64,000 bases of DNA, taken from Candidatus Saccharimonadota bacterium (GTDB taxonomy: Bacteria; Patescibacteriota; Saccharimonadia; Saccharimonadales; Saccharimonadaceae). Positions 1 through 8,121 of this stretch are shown here, one piece after another. The notes under the pieces were generated by a model. That model saw only the letters and a program-made list of their open reading frames with translations. It ran no database searches and had not been told where the DNA came from. The position numbers were made by a program, and so were the translations under genes. The DNA lies in assembly GCA_030537075.1 (NCBI GenBank), contig JAUNOS010000001.1, positions 218,079 to 282,078 of the forward strand, read 5' to 3'. Position 1 is the first letter of the stretch; each line of letters opens with the position of its first letter.

Positions 1-1
1 T

Positions 2-295
2 ATCGTCGGGGATGTATCATTTATTTCACTAAGAGATATCCTGCCGCATGTGGCAAAGCACCTGATGAGTTCTGAGACGCTGCTCATTGCCATGGTAAAG
101 CCGCAGTTTGAAGCGGGTCGCCACCAAACAAACAAGGGCGTTATCAAAAATGATAAGGTGCGGCGCCAGGTACTTGCAGACTTTGAAGCCTGGGCCAGGC
201 AGTACTTTGTCATCATCGATAAAAAAGACAGCGATGTTGCTGGGAGCAAGGGAAATTTAGAACGTTTCTACGTCCTGCGCCTCGTCACACGTTGA
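2..295 (+). CDS. tlyA: TlyA-family rRNA 2'-O-methyltransferase, C-terminal part (5' end outside window)
   Basis: Partial gene that enters the window already in frame at base 2. The first residues (GDVSFISL) followed by a KPQFEAGR motif and KGVIKND match the end of the FtsJ/RrmJ-like methyltransferase fold of TlyA, which 2'-O-methylates 16S and 23S rRNA cytidines using S-adenosylmethionine. The N-terminal S4 RNA-binding domain and SAM-binding loop would lie upstream of the window and cannot be checked. The TGA stop at 293-295 overlaps by 11 bases the stop region of ychF on the other strand, so the two genes converge without a terminator between them. Family assignment is secure from the C-terminal motifs; activity is inferred. 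Confidence 0.85.
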   Translation: MVGDVSFISLRDILPHVAKHLMSSETLLIAMVKPQFEAGRHQTNKGVIKNDKVRRQVLADFEAWARQYFVIIDKKDSDVAGSKGNLERFYVLRLVTR

Positions 296-1364
296 AGCGA
301 AATTCGACGACATCGCCTGGTTGCATGACGTAGGTTTTGCCCTCGGTGCGGAGTTTGCCGGCTTCGCGAGCCTTTGTTTCGGAGCCGGCTTTGACGAGTT
401 CGTCGTAGTCGATAATTTGTGCTGCGATAAACCCGCGTTCAAAATCTGAATGAATAACACCAGCCGCCTGCGGGGCAGTCCAGCCTTTTCGGATGGTCCA
501 GGCACGCACCTCCTTCTCGCCAGCGGTTAGATAACTTTGCAGGCCTAATATATCATAAGCGGTATAAATCAACTGCATCAGCCCAGTCTCCTTGACGCCG
601 TAGCTCTCCAGTAGCTCGGTGGCATCTTCGGGCGATAGGCCCTTGATCTCCTCCTCGAGCTTAGCGCAGATAAAGAGCGCGCGCGCTGGAGCAACGAGGC
701 TACTCAGCTGCGCCTGTAGGGCGCTGTCGGTGAGGCCGGCTTCATCGACATTAAAGGCATACATGACGGGCTTGGCAGTGAGAAGGTGCAGGTCGGCGAT
801 GGCGTCGGTATCGACTTGACTCATGGCAGAGATGGGGGTGCCGGCGCGCAGCTGCTCGGCGATCGCTTCGAGTGATGCGGCAGTCTGCCGCGCTTCGGGG
901 TTTGCCTTGGCTTCTTTAGCGAGGCGCGGCAGTCGCTGCTCGATGGTTTGCAAGTCGGCTAGAATAAGCTCGGTATTAATAATATCGATGTCCGCCTTCG
1001 GGTCAACCGGTGCTTCATCGTGCCGGAGAATATCACTATTTTCGAAAGCGCGCACTACATGGACGATGGCATTGCACTCGCGTATATTGTGCAGGAATTT
1101 ATTTCCCAGGCCTTCACCTTTGGACGCACCAGCAACGAGTCCGGCGATATCGACAAAGGTGACGGTAGCAGGGATGATTTTCTGGGCGCCATACAGCTTC
1201 GCCAAGACGGATAGTCGAGGGTCGGGCACGGGCACGATACCAGTATTTGGCTCAATAGTGGCGAACGGATAATTCGCCGCTAGAATGTCATTGTTTGTTA
1301 GGGCGTTAAATGTGGTGGACTTACCAACATTGGGTAGCCCGACGATACCGATAGATAAACTCAT
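285..1364 (-). CDS. ychF: YchF/OLA1-type ribosome-associated ATPase
   Basis: Full-length 359-residue Obg-like P-loop protein. The G1 loop GLPNVGKST is at residues 9-17, the G3 DIAG at 72-75, and the G4 position reads NVDE (205-208) instead of NKxD, which is the mark of the YchF branch that prefers ATP. The C-terminal TGS domain is present. It binds ribosomes and is linked to translation control and stress response in other bacteria. The start codon follows a TATAAT (1371-1376) by only six bases, so the mRNA should be leaderless. The gene converges on tlyA with an 11-base overlap. Confidence 0.95.
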   Translation of the reverse strand: MSLSIGIVGLPNVGKSTTFNALTNNDILAANYPFATIEPNTGIVPVPDPRLSVLAKLYGAQKIIPATVTFVDIAGLVAGASKGEGLGNKFLHNIRECNAIVHVVRAFENSDILRHDEAPVDPKADIDIINTELILADLQTIEQRLPRLAKEAKANPEARQTAASLEAIAEQLRAGTPISAMSQVDTDAIADLHLLTAKPVMYAFNVDEAGLTDSALQAQLSSLVAPARALFICAKLEEEIKGLSPEDATELLESYGVKETGLMQLIYTAYDILGLQSYLTAGEKEVRAWTIRKGWTAPQAAGVIHSDFERGFIAAQIIDYDELVKAGSETKAREAGKLRTEGKTYVMQPGDVVEFRFNV

Positions 1365-1433
1365 AGCTTTATTATACCAGGCGCTGGCGATGTGGCTTGC
1401 AAAAGAGGGGTGGAATATATTAGAATAAGCAAT

Positions 1434-1910
1434 ATGAAACGGTTGTGGGCAAAGCGAGTGATGATTATTGGCGGTATGTTAGTGTTGGCGGCCGCAGCGG
1501 GTCTGATGGGCTGGCTATGGTGGCAGGAAAGGCAGTTGCGCGAGGCGATGATGAATCAGGTGGATTATTCGCTTATCGCCCCTGATGCACTTCATCATTA
1601 CGTACAGCGTGATTTGGGAATTACCCTGGACGACTTGAAACAGAAGCATCCGCGTGACCTCCCGTTGGGCGGTTTTTCGCGTAGCTTTCTAGCGGGGCGC
1701 ATCCTCGTGTGGGCTGGGGAGGAGAAAAAAGCACTGGAGTACTATCAACATGCTGAGCAGCAACTTGGCCCGCACGCTGGAGATCAAGACCTGCGGACGG
1801 CATTTTATAGTCGCTATGTTCTGTTGTCGCCCCACATGGATGAGTCAATGCGCGAGCGGGTAGGGAAGGAATATGATGCGATTACTGGCGGGAGTATTGA
1901 GGAGAAATAG
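1434..1910 (+). CDS. Small single-pass membrane protein at head of pilus locus
   Basis: Codes for 158 residues if started at ATG 1434. I prefer this start to an upstream in-frame ATG at 1392 because TTGCAA (1397-1402), an 18-base spacer and TAGAAT (1421-1426) place the transcription start next to ATG 1434. A short basic N-terminus is followed by one membrane helix at about residues 8-30, ending in WLWW. A soluble part follows with an alanine/glutamate helical segment (EEKKALEYYQHAEQQLG) that resembles a single TPR unit. The 3' end overlaps the next gene by 38 bases, so the two are likely co-translated. No family was recognised. Position suggests a role with the secreted protein or pilus, but this is only inference. 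Confidence 0.7.
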   Translation: MKRLWAKRVMIIGGMLVLAAAAGLMGWLWWQERQLREAMMNQVDYSLIAPDALHHYVQRDLGITLDDLKQKHPRDLPLGGFSRSFLAGRILVWAGEEKKALEYYQHAEQQLGPHAGDQDLRTAFYSRYVLLSPHMDESMRERVGKEYDAITGGSIEEK

Positions 1911-4900
1911 GTTTCTTACGTATGGTATGCGGGGTGCTGCGGTGGCACTTCTGTTTCTCGGTATGCTATGGGCATCTCCTGTCGCCAGGGCGGATACGCA
2001 CGCTACCGGTATCAATACCTATAGCGGTGATCGGTTCTATTTTTCGCTGACAAGCAATCCAGGAGTAACGGAAATCCAAAATAATGCCATTGGTCTTTAC
2101 TATGACAGCCCTGGCCGAAAGGTCGTTTCGCTTGACTGGCCGGCGACGGGAAGTAATGATAGAAAGTGTAGCGGACGGTTTATTGTCGGAGTTGATTATA
2201 GTAACGCACACGGTCGTCATGAGATCTATAAGGCGACGCCTTGTCAGGCATATCGAACGTTTCCTATTGATGTGCCTGATGTGCGTGATGCAACAACGGG
2301 CAAATATAAGGTAGTCTTGTATACATATATTGATAGCGGACTGTATAACAAATCACATTTTCGCTTTGCGGTAACAACCGATGGCCTCGTTCGTTCGCTG
2401 GCCGGGCAGTCAATTGGGTTTGAGAGTACGGTATATCGTCGACCCAGCTACGGTAATTATGGCATACGATTTGGCTCAGAATGTAGCCTGACGGCCTCAC
2501 GAAAGGTAAAAATCGGTATTTATGATCCTGATAATTCAGGGCGAGATTCAGCGCAGCGCGGTCGGAGGTTTCAGGCGCAGCTATTTGGGAGTCCGAAGGG
2601 GGGCGGCTTGCGTCTGCTGTATAGCTGGACTCCTGGCAGCACTAATAATGGCTGGGAAGGGCAGGACATAACAGTTCACCCCGATTGGCAATATGAACTA
2701 CGCTTTATTAATCTCGATCATAATAACACTATTCAGGTGCTTTTGCCTTTTGATTCCATTTATTATGATGTGTCGTGTAACCAGTGGTCTGTGGCGGGAG
2801 TCTCGCGCGTGAAAGTGAATGGTGGGGCAGAGCAGCAGCGGGCAACTGCGAAGCCAGGCGATCGAGTTCGTTTTTTCCATGCGCTCAAGAATACTTCGGC
2901 GTATGATATTCCGGCAAATAAGCTGGAGATTGGACTGGATCAGACGGTGAATGGCGGTTCGCGAAGTTATCACCAGTGGGCGAATAAATATGACCGTGTT
3001 GCAAGTGCGGGTAGTACATTCTATACACCAGGTAATGTCGCTCCTTATAACAATGTGCTAGCTGGGGGCGATCGGATTGGTGATGATGATGTTGGTAAAG
3101 AACTGTGCCAGCAGATATCGTGGCGACCGCGCTCCTGGAATATTGCTGATTGGGGCGCTTCAGGCTCGGCTGGTGGGTGGGCTTGTGTGGTTGTGCCACA
3201 TGAGTACGATATGAGGCCAACTATCAGTGCGCCACGGACGATTGCGCAAGGACAGCCACGAGTTCCAGGTATATCTGCAGGTGTCACTAACCATGGACCT
3301 ACCAAGTCGAAGCCGGCAAATTATGCAGTGGCGCGCTTTGTAGTGCGTGGTGCACCGGCAGGTTATGTTGCACCGAGCGGTGAAGGGGTTGGTATACCGT
3401 ACGATCCGGCACGACCAGGCAGTTTGCGCAGCGACTGGAACTGCTATATCGCCAATGAGGTGATCGGTCGTAGCGGCGTATCGGTCTCTGATTGCACATC
3501 CCATGGGCTGGCCCAAAATGGTAGTGGCACCGAGTTTAGGAGGGGCACCTCATCACTCATCGCGGGAGTAAGTGATGATATTAGCCAGGTGAAGAACTTA
3601 ACTGCCGGTGATCAGGTCTGCTACATGACACTCGTAAGCGCCTACACACATCATGGTAATGCGGCAACATTTCGCTATGTGACCGCTTGCGCAAAATTAT
3701 CTGTCTTGCCAAAGGTGCAGTTTTGGGGCGCTGACGTAAGGACTTATGGCGATGGGGATATTCGCACGGGAAAGTCAGAAATCTATCGCGGCTCAAGCGA
3801 GGGATCGGTTGCAGATAAGCCAATTATCCATGGTCTGCATGGGACTGGATTTGATTATGCGGGTAATGCTGTGGCGTATGCTGCGGCAGATAAAGAGCCG
3901 AAATTTGATGCGCATTGGCGAGTGCAGACAATTCGGCCTGGAATAAATAATGCCAATCCATGCCAAGGTACAGCTGGGCCTGCATGGGGACTCCATAATC
4001 CAGCAACAGTTGTTCATCGGCGCTACCAGCATCAGTTCCCCGGTGCCATAAAGAATGACAACAACCAAGATGTTGGGCTGATTCGCGGCCCAGAGCTTGT
4101 CGATGCAAATCAGTGGTCAACTGCTGGCGCTGGCGGTGCGGCATGGATATCAAGCAATATTGCGGGATCAAACTACTACTACCAGGCGGCGACTCCGGGT
4201 GCGGGGTGTTCATTCCCTGCCTGGCAGGAGCCGGAGTATTTCAAGCAGGGAGACGCCTTCAATGGAGATAAGATTAGTAAGGAAGCGCCAGTCTGGTCTT
4301 TTGAGACATCCTTTCATATAAGTAATGCGCTGGACTGTGAAGTTGATCTTGCCTCCCTGAGGCTAGGACTGAAGTTAGGCGTTGATGATCAGGCAAGGAT
4401 TTTCATCAACGACACTGCAGTGACGGACTATCTCAACCCCGGTGTGCATGATGTTCGCACGGCAAGCTTCGTGGGTGGCTCTACGCCATACCGGCGAGGG
4501 CTGAATCGTATGCGCATCGAAGTGCGGTCATTCTCACAGTTTACTGGCCTTATGGTTGGTAAAGATATCAGTGTAGAGGGTGGATGTAAACCAAATGGAA
4601 CATACTCTACTTATGGTTCATGGGCTGAGTATGGACTGCTTGCACAACGCGACATCGTGTCAGCTTCGGGCGCGGGGTTGTCGGCTGCTCCGATCGGGCG
4701 GACGTCGGTGCAGGCACGAGAGTACAATGCACTTACGTTTCAAAACACTACTACATTTGGGCAATTTGGTACCATGGCTGCGCCGCGAGTGCCAGATAGC
4801 TACTTTGCAGTGACGGGAGCTGCGCCGTCGTTGAGCGGAGCGCCTCGAGTTGATGGATTAGCTGCAGGAAGATATCGTGCAGCTAATCTGACCCTTGGCG

Positions 4901-5379
4901 GAGTGGTCGCGAAAGGACGCCAAATTGTCATCAAGGCAAGTGGTACGGTAACGATTGACGCTGATATTACCTACGCACTTGGTCCATACGCTCATTCGGA
5001 AGAGTTGCCGCAACTGGTTATTATAGCTAAGGATATTATCATTCGCCCAGATGTTACTCGGGTTGATGCCTGGCTTATCGCCAGCAGCGGAACGGTCAAC
5101 ACGTGCGACACCATCGTCCGTCCAGCGCGAGAGTGGCTCAGCGGGCTAGACGTGCCTGCTTGCGGTAAGCAGTTGCAGATTAATGGTCCGGTCATCGCCC
5201 GTCACTTACAGTTGCGCCGTACGCATCACAAGCCTGGAATGACTGATGGTGATCATCCGGGTATCCCAGCGGAGATTATCAATCTGCGCCCCGATGCCTA
5301 CATGTGGGGGAGCGACTATTCTCGGCGCTCGGGTATTATCAAGACAATGTATCTGCGTGAGCTGCCGCCGCGCTACTAA
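1873..5379 (+). CDS. Large secreted protein of the pilus locus, possible tip adhesin
   Basis: Codes for 1168 residues. The N-terminus has a basic stretch, a hydrophobic core (AAVALLFLGMLWA) and a likely signal peptidase site near ASPVARA-D, so it should be exported by Sec. There is no C-terminal membrane helix or LPXTG motif. The body is rich in Tyr, Asn, Gly and Ser with scattered cysteines, as in extracellular beta-rich proteins. The last 160 residues contain a repetitive valine/isoleucine pattern (IVIKASGTVTIDADI) that looks like a beta-solenoid. A GGAAGG site precedes the ATG at 1873; ATG 1876 is the alternative. It lies directly upstream of pilM, where other systems place PilY1-like or other pilus tip proteins. 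I see no von Willebrand or PilY1 motif, so the adhesin role is inferred from location and size. Confidence 0.7.
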   Translation: MMRLLAGVLRRNRFLTYGMRGAAVALLFLGMLWASPVARADTHATGINTYSGDRFYFSLTSNPGVTEIQNNAIGLYYDSPGRKVVSLDWPATGSNDRKCSGRFIVGVDYSNAHGRHEIYKATPCQAYRTFPIDVPDVRDATTGKYKVVLYTYIDSGLYNKSHFRFAVTTDGLVRSLAGQSIGFESTVYRRPSYGNYGIRFGSECSLTASRKVKIGIYDPDNSGRDSAQRGRRFQAQLFGSPKGGGLRLLYSWTPGSTNNGWEGQDITVHPDWQYELRFINLDHNNTIQVLLPFDSIYYDVSCNQWSVAGVSRVKVNGGAEQQRATAKPGDRVRFFHALKNTSAYDIPANKLEIGLDQTVNGGSRSYHQWANKYDRVASAGSTFYTPGNVAPYNNVLAGGDRIGDDDVGKELCQQISWRPRSWNIADWGASGSAGGWACVVVPHEYDMRPTISAPRTIAQGQPRVPGISAGVTNHGPTKSKPANYAVARFVVRGAPAGYVAPSGEGVGIPYDPARPGSLRSDWNCYIANEVIGRSGVSVSDCTSHGLAQNGSGTEFRRGTSSLIAGVSDDISQVKNLTAGDQVCYMTLVSAYTHHGNAATFRYVTACAKLSVLPKVQFWGADVRTYGDGDIRTGKSEIYRGSSEGSVADKPIIHGLHGTGFDYAGNAVAYAAADKEPKFDAHWRVQTIRPGINNANPCQGTAGPAWGLHNPATVVHRRYQHQFPGAIKNDNNQDVGLIRGPELVDANQWSTAGAGGAAWISSNIAGSNYYYQAATPGAGCSFPAWQEPEYFKQGDAFNGDKISKEAPVWSFETSFHISNALDCEVDLASLRLGLKLGVDDQARIFINDTAVTDYLNPGVHDVRTASFVGGSTPYRRGLNRMRIEVRSFSQFTGLMVGKDISVEGGCKPNGTYSTYGSWAEYGLLAQRDIVSASGAGLSAAPIGRTSVQAREYNALTFQNTTTFGQFGTMAAPRVPDSYFAVTGAAPSLSGAPRVDGLAAGRYRAANLTLGGVVAKGRQIVIKASGTVTIDADITYALGPYAHSEELPQLVIIAKDIIIRPDVTRVDAWLIASSGTVNTCDTIVRPAREWLSGLDVPACGKQLQINGPVIARHLQLRRTHHKPGMTDGDHPGIPAEIINLRPDAYMWGSDYSRRSGIIKTMYLRELPPRY

Positions 5380-5384
5380 AGCCT

Positions 5385-5412
5385 TTTACAATTGATACCG
5401 CTCATGTATAAT
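5385..5412 (+). promoter_or_regulatory. Promoter of the pilM operon
   Basis: TTTACA at 5385-5390, a 16-base spacer and TATAAT at 5407-5412. The -10 box overlaps an upstream in-frame ATG (5411), so that ATG cannot be used, and it ends seven bases before ATG 5420. Confidence 0.75.
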
Positions 5413-5419
5413 GTGTAAT

Positions 5420-6469
5420 ATGAAATTAACAAAAGGGCTGGGCGATTTCTTTGGACTCGATATCGGTACAAACGCGATTCGGGTGGTTCAGTTGGCGCCG
5501 TCGGGTAATAGTTGGAACCTGGTGCACTATGGCTATGCACCGGTCGATCCGAAGATCTCTGGTAGCGACTCGCCAGAAGCGAAGCGTAAACTCGGCGAGA
5601 TCATTGTTTCCACCATCGGTCAGAGTGGTATTAAGACGCCAAATGTAGCAATCGGTCTGCCATCAAACAAGACATTTACAACCATCGCCGATGATGTGCC
5701 GAAGGTGTCAGAGCAGGAACTTAAGGCGACCATGAAATATCAGGCCGATAAGTATATTCCGATGGCGGCTGATGATGTGAAGGTTGACTGGGTGCTCCTA
5801 GGCGACAGCTTGCGTGAGCATGACAAGTACGCGGTGTTGGTCAGCAGCGCGGCGACGAGTTACGTTGAGGAGCGGCTAGAGTTCATCGAGGGACTGGGCT
5901 TTAATGTCATCGCCGAGGAGCCAGATCCTATCGCTATGATGCGGTCACTGGCGCCAGCCGATACGACAACGGCAAAGCTGCTATTTGATGTGGGCGAACA
6001 CACCACCGACCTTGTCATCGTGTATGACGGCATGCCGCGACTGGTGCGTACGGTGCTTCATGGGTTACAGACCTTGGTGCGGGCAGCAGTACAGAACCTG
6101 AATGTTCAGGAGGATCAAGCCAGGCAGTTTATCTTGAAGTTTGGTCTGGCGCCGGATCGATTGGATGGGCAAGTGCTGCGGGCCATCGATAGCTCGCTTG
6201 ATAGCTTTGCGTCAGAATTAACCAAATCGATCACCTTTTTCCAAACGCAGCATCCGAATATCGCAGTGACAGGTATCTTATTGTCGGGCTTTGGTGCAGG
6301 CATCCCGATGTTTGACCAGTATCTGACGACGAAGACTAGTGTACAAGCTATAGCAGCAAACCCTTGGCAGCACGTGACAATGTCGGAAGTGCACCGGCAG
6401 CAACTGGCGCCAGTGGCGACTGAGTTTGCGACAGCGATTGGCCTGGCGCAGCGGAGGAATGCGGCATGA
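5420..6469 (+). CDS. pilM: Type IV pilus inner-membrane assembly protein PilM
   Basis: Codes for 349 residues with an actin-like (FtsA/PilM) ATPase fold. The N-terminal phosphate-binding motif FFGLDIGTNAIR and a second DVGEHTTDLVIV motif mid-protein correspond to the two ATP phosphate loops. PilM is cytoplasmic and binds the short N-terminal tail of PilN to build the platform linking the assembly ATPases to the membrane parts. It is followed by pilN with a 4-base ATGA overlap, and pilO and pilB follow in the same operon. Start chosen at 5420 because the earlier ATG lies inside the -10 box. Confidence 0.95.
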   Translation: MKLTKGLGDFFGLDIGTNAIRVVQLAPSGNSWNLVHYGYAPVDPKISGSDSPEAKRKLGEIIVSTIGQSGIKTPNVAIGLPSNKTFTTIADDVPKVSEQELKATMKYQADKYIPMAADDVKVDWVLLGDSLREHDKYAVLVSSAATSYVEERLEFIEGLGFNVIAEEPDPIAMMRSLAPADTTTAKLLFDVGEHTTDLVIVYDGMPRLVRTVLHGLQTLVRAAVQNLNVQEDQARQFILKFGLAPDRLDGQVLRAIDSSLDSFASELTKSITFFQTQHPNIAVTGILLSGFGAGIPMFDQYLTTKTSVQAIAANPWQHVTMSEVHRQQLAPVATEFATAIGLAQRRNAA

Positions 6470-7206
6470 TTGAGCTCAACCTGATCCCAGATGTGAAGCG
6501 AGAGCTGCTTCGGGCGCGGATGATGCGCAATGCCGTGACGGCAATGTCGGTAACCATCGGCCTTATCAGTGTCGGTGCATTAGTCGTGCTTGGGCTGGTG
6601 CTGGGCGGACAGATTGCTTTAGAACGGCTGCATGATGGCACTATCAAACAAAAAGCGCAAGAATTGACCGCAGTGGAAGACCTGAATAAAACGGTCACCA
6701 TTCAACATCAAATGACGAAGATTAATGAGTTGGCAGCGCAGCGCAAGATGAATTCACGCCTGCTGGATGTGATTTCAGCCATCAATCCGCCGGCGCCAAA
6801 CAACATCAAATTGACCTCACTAAAGTTTAATCCAAGCGAGGCGTCAATCGCAATCGATGGCCTGGCTGAGAACGGCTATACAGCACTCGAGGTTTTCAAG
6901 AAGACTATTACCCATACCAAATTACAAGTGAAGACCGCTGATGGCGACCAGGAGTATGCCTTAGCCGATAATCTCCGCTCAAGTGATGCGAGCTTCGGTG
7001 AAGATGCGGCGGGCAAGAAAGTGCTTCGTTTCTCATTTACCTTCAATTATCCTCAAGAGTTATTTACCGCGGCGAGTGGATCGGTGCTTGTCGTGACACC
7101 AACTGGCAGGGTCAATGTCACTGATTCGAAGCTGGGGGTGCCAGATAGCCTGTTTGGTAGTGCGCAGCCAGAAAAAAAGAAGGAGGGTGAAGGTGCCAGA
7201 CAATAA
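6466..7206 (+). CDS. pilN: Type IV pilus assembly protein PilN
   Basis: Codes for 246 residues. The N-terminus INLIPDVKRE-like sequence (IELNLIPDVK) is the classic PilN tail that docks on PilM. One membrane helix follows at about residues 24-45 and then a periplasm-type coiled coil and ferredoxin-like domain, here facing the cell wall. The start ATG overlaps the pilM stop (ATGA) and the 3' end overlaps pilO by 14 bases. It forms the alignment subcomplex with PilO. No PilP lipoprotein or PilQ secretin is seen next to it, as expected if the cell has no outer membrane. Confidence 0.92.
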   Translation: MIELNLIPDVKRELLRARMMRNAVTAMSVTIGLISVGALVVLGLVLGGQIALERLHDGTIKQKAQELTAVEDLNKTVTIQHQMTKINELAAQRKMNSRLLDVISAINPPAPNNIKLTSLKFNPSEASIAIDGLAENGYTALEVFKKTITHTKLQVKTADGDQEYALADNLRSSDASFGEDAAGKKVLRFSFTFNYPQELFTAASGSVLVVTPTGRVNVTDSKLGVPDSLFGSAQPEKKKEGEGARQ

Positions 7207-7879
7207 AGACATCGCCCTGCGGAAGCGGCAGCAAATCGACTCATCAAAGAAGACTATGTTTTTGTTCGTGGCGGGCGCGGCTTTTGTGAGTGGCGTCGCA
7301 CTGGTAGTAGCGTTTTTCTTAGTGCAGCAGATTTTATTCCACGCCTCGGTCGTTTCCGAGAAGCAGAAAACTATCGCTACACTGGATCATAACAAGCGAT
7401 CTATTGATGAGCTGAAAAAGAATGTTCAGGCGCTGGAAGCAAATGATGCCTTGAATGCTGCAAAACTTAATGACAGGAGTGGCGGTTTACAGACTATCCT
7501 TGATGCTTTACCGGCTGGTGCAAACGCCGATGCCCTTGGTGCATCCTTGCAGCGAAAATTTGTCGAGGGAATTAATGGTATTGCACTCGAAAATCTGTCG
7601 GTCACGTACACCCCTGATGAATCGGGTGCTGATGGTGCTGAGGTCAGTGACGGCCAGGCGGTCAGCCCATCGGTCACTTTCGCGATGACGGTGTCAGGAA
7701 GCTCGTCAAGCATTAAGGAACTGCTGGTGCGATTTGAGCGTTCGATTCGCACCATCGAAGTTAATTCGATCGAAATTCAGTCTGGGGATGATGGACGCAT
7801 TACGATGAGCCTGAACGGTAAAGCGTATTTTGAGCCAGCCCAGACGATAAAGCTAGAAAAGAAGGTGGTAAAGCCATGA
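7193..7879 (+). CDS. pilO: Type IV pilus assembly protein PilO
   Basis: Codes for 228 residues from a GTG start at 7193. AGGAGG at 7181-7186, six bases upstream, fixes this start even though it lies inside the end of pilN. A basic N-terminus is followed by one membrane helix (about residues 19-44), a coiled coil rich in Lys, Leu and Asp, and a C-terminal ferredoxin-like fold ending in ITMSLNGKAYFEP. Sequence similarity to PilO is low, as is usual for this family, so the call rests mostly on gene order and domain architecture. The 3' end overlaps the next small gene by four bases. Confidence 0.85.
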   Translation: MPDNKDIALRKRQQIDSSKKTMFLFVAGAAFVSGVALVVAFFLVQQILFHASVVSEKQKTIATLDHNKRSIDELKKNVQALEANDALNAAKLNDRSGGLQTILDALPAGANADALGASLQRKFVEGINGIALENLSVTYTPDESGADGAEVSDGQAVSPSVTFAMTVSGSSSSIKELLVRFERSIRTIEVNSIEIQSGDDGRITMSLNGKAYFEPAQTIKLEKKVVKP

Positions 7880-8106
7880 AAAAGACTGATGTCGCGATGA
7901 TTATTTTGATCGCAGCTATTGGTATCGTCATCGCTTACTTTGTGGCAAGCAACTTGTCTTTCTTGCGCCTGCCAAGGAAGGGTATCGAGGTTCAGACAAT
8001 CCGCAAGCTTAGCTCAGAGGTGGCGCAGCCGGATGAGAAGATATTTAATAAAGATGCCATCAATCCAACTGTCGAGGCGATCGTTGGCAATTCGTCGGGA
8101 AACTAG
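7876..8106 (+). CDS. Small membrane protein between pilO and pilB
   Basis: Codes for 76 residues. One strong membrane helix (about residues 6-27, IILIAAIGIVIAYFVAS) is followed by about 45 polar residues. The start overlaps the pilO stop by ATGA, so it is translated within the pilus operon. It sits where pilP is found in Gram-negative clusters, but it has no lipobox cysteine and is too short for PilP. It may be a reduced replacement for PilP; this is inference from position only. Confidence 0.8.
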   Translation: MKKTDVAMIILIAAIGIVIAYFVASNLSFLRLPRKGIEVQTIRKLSSEVAQPDEKIFNKDAINPTVEAIVGNSSGN

Positions 8107-8121
8107 CGAAGAGGACGCACG

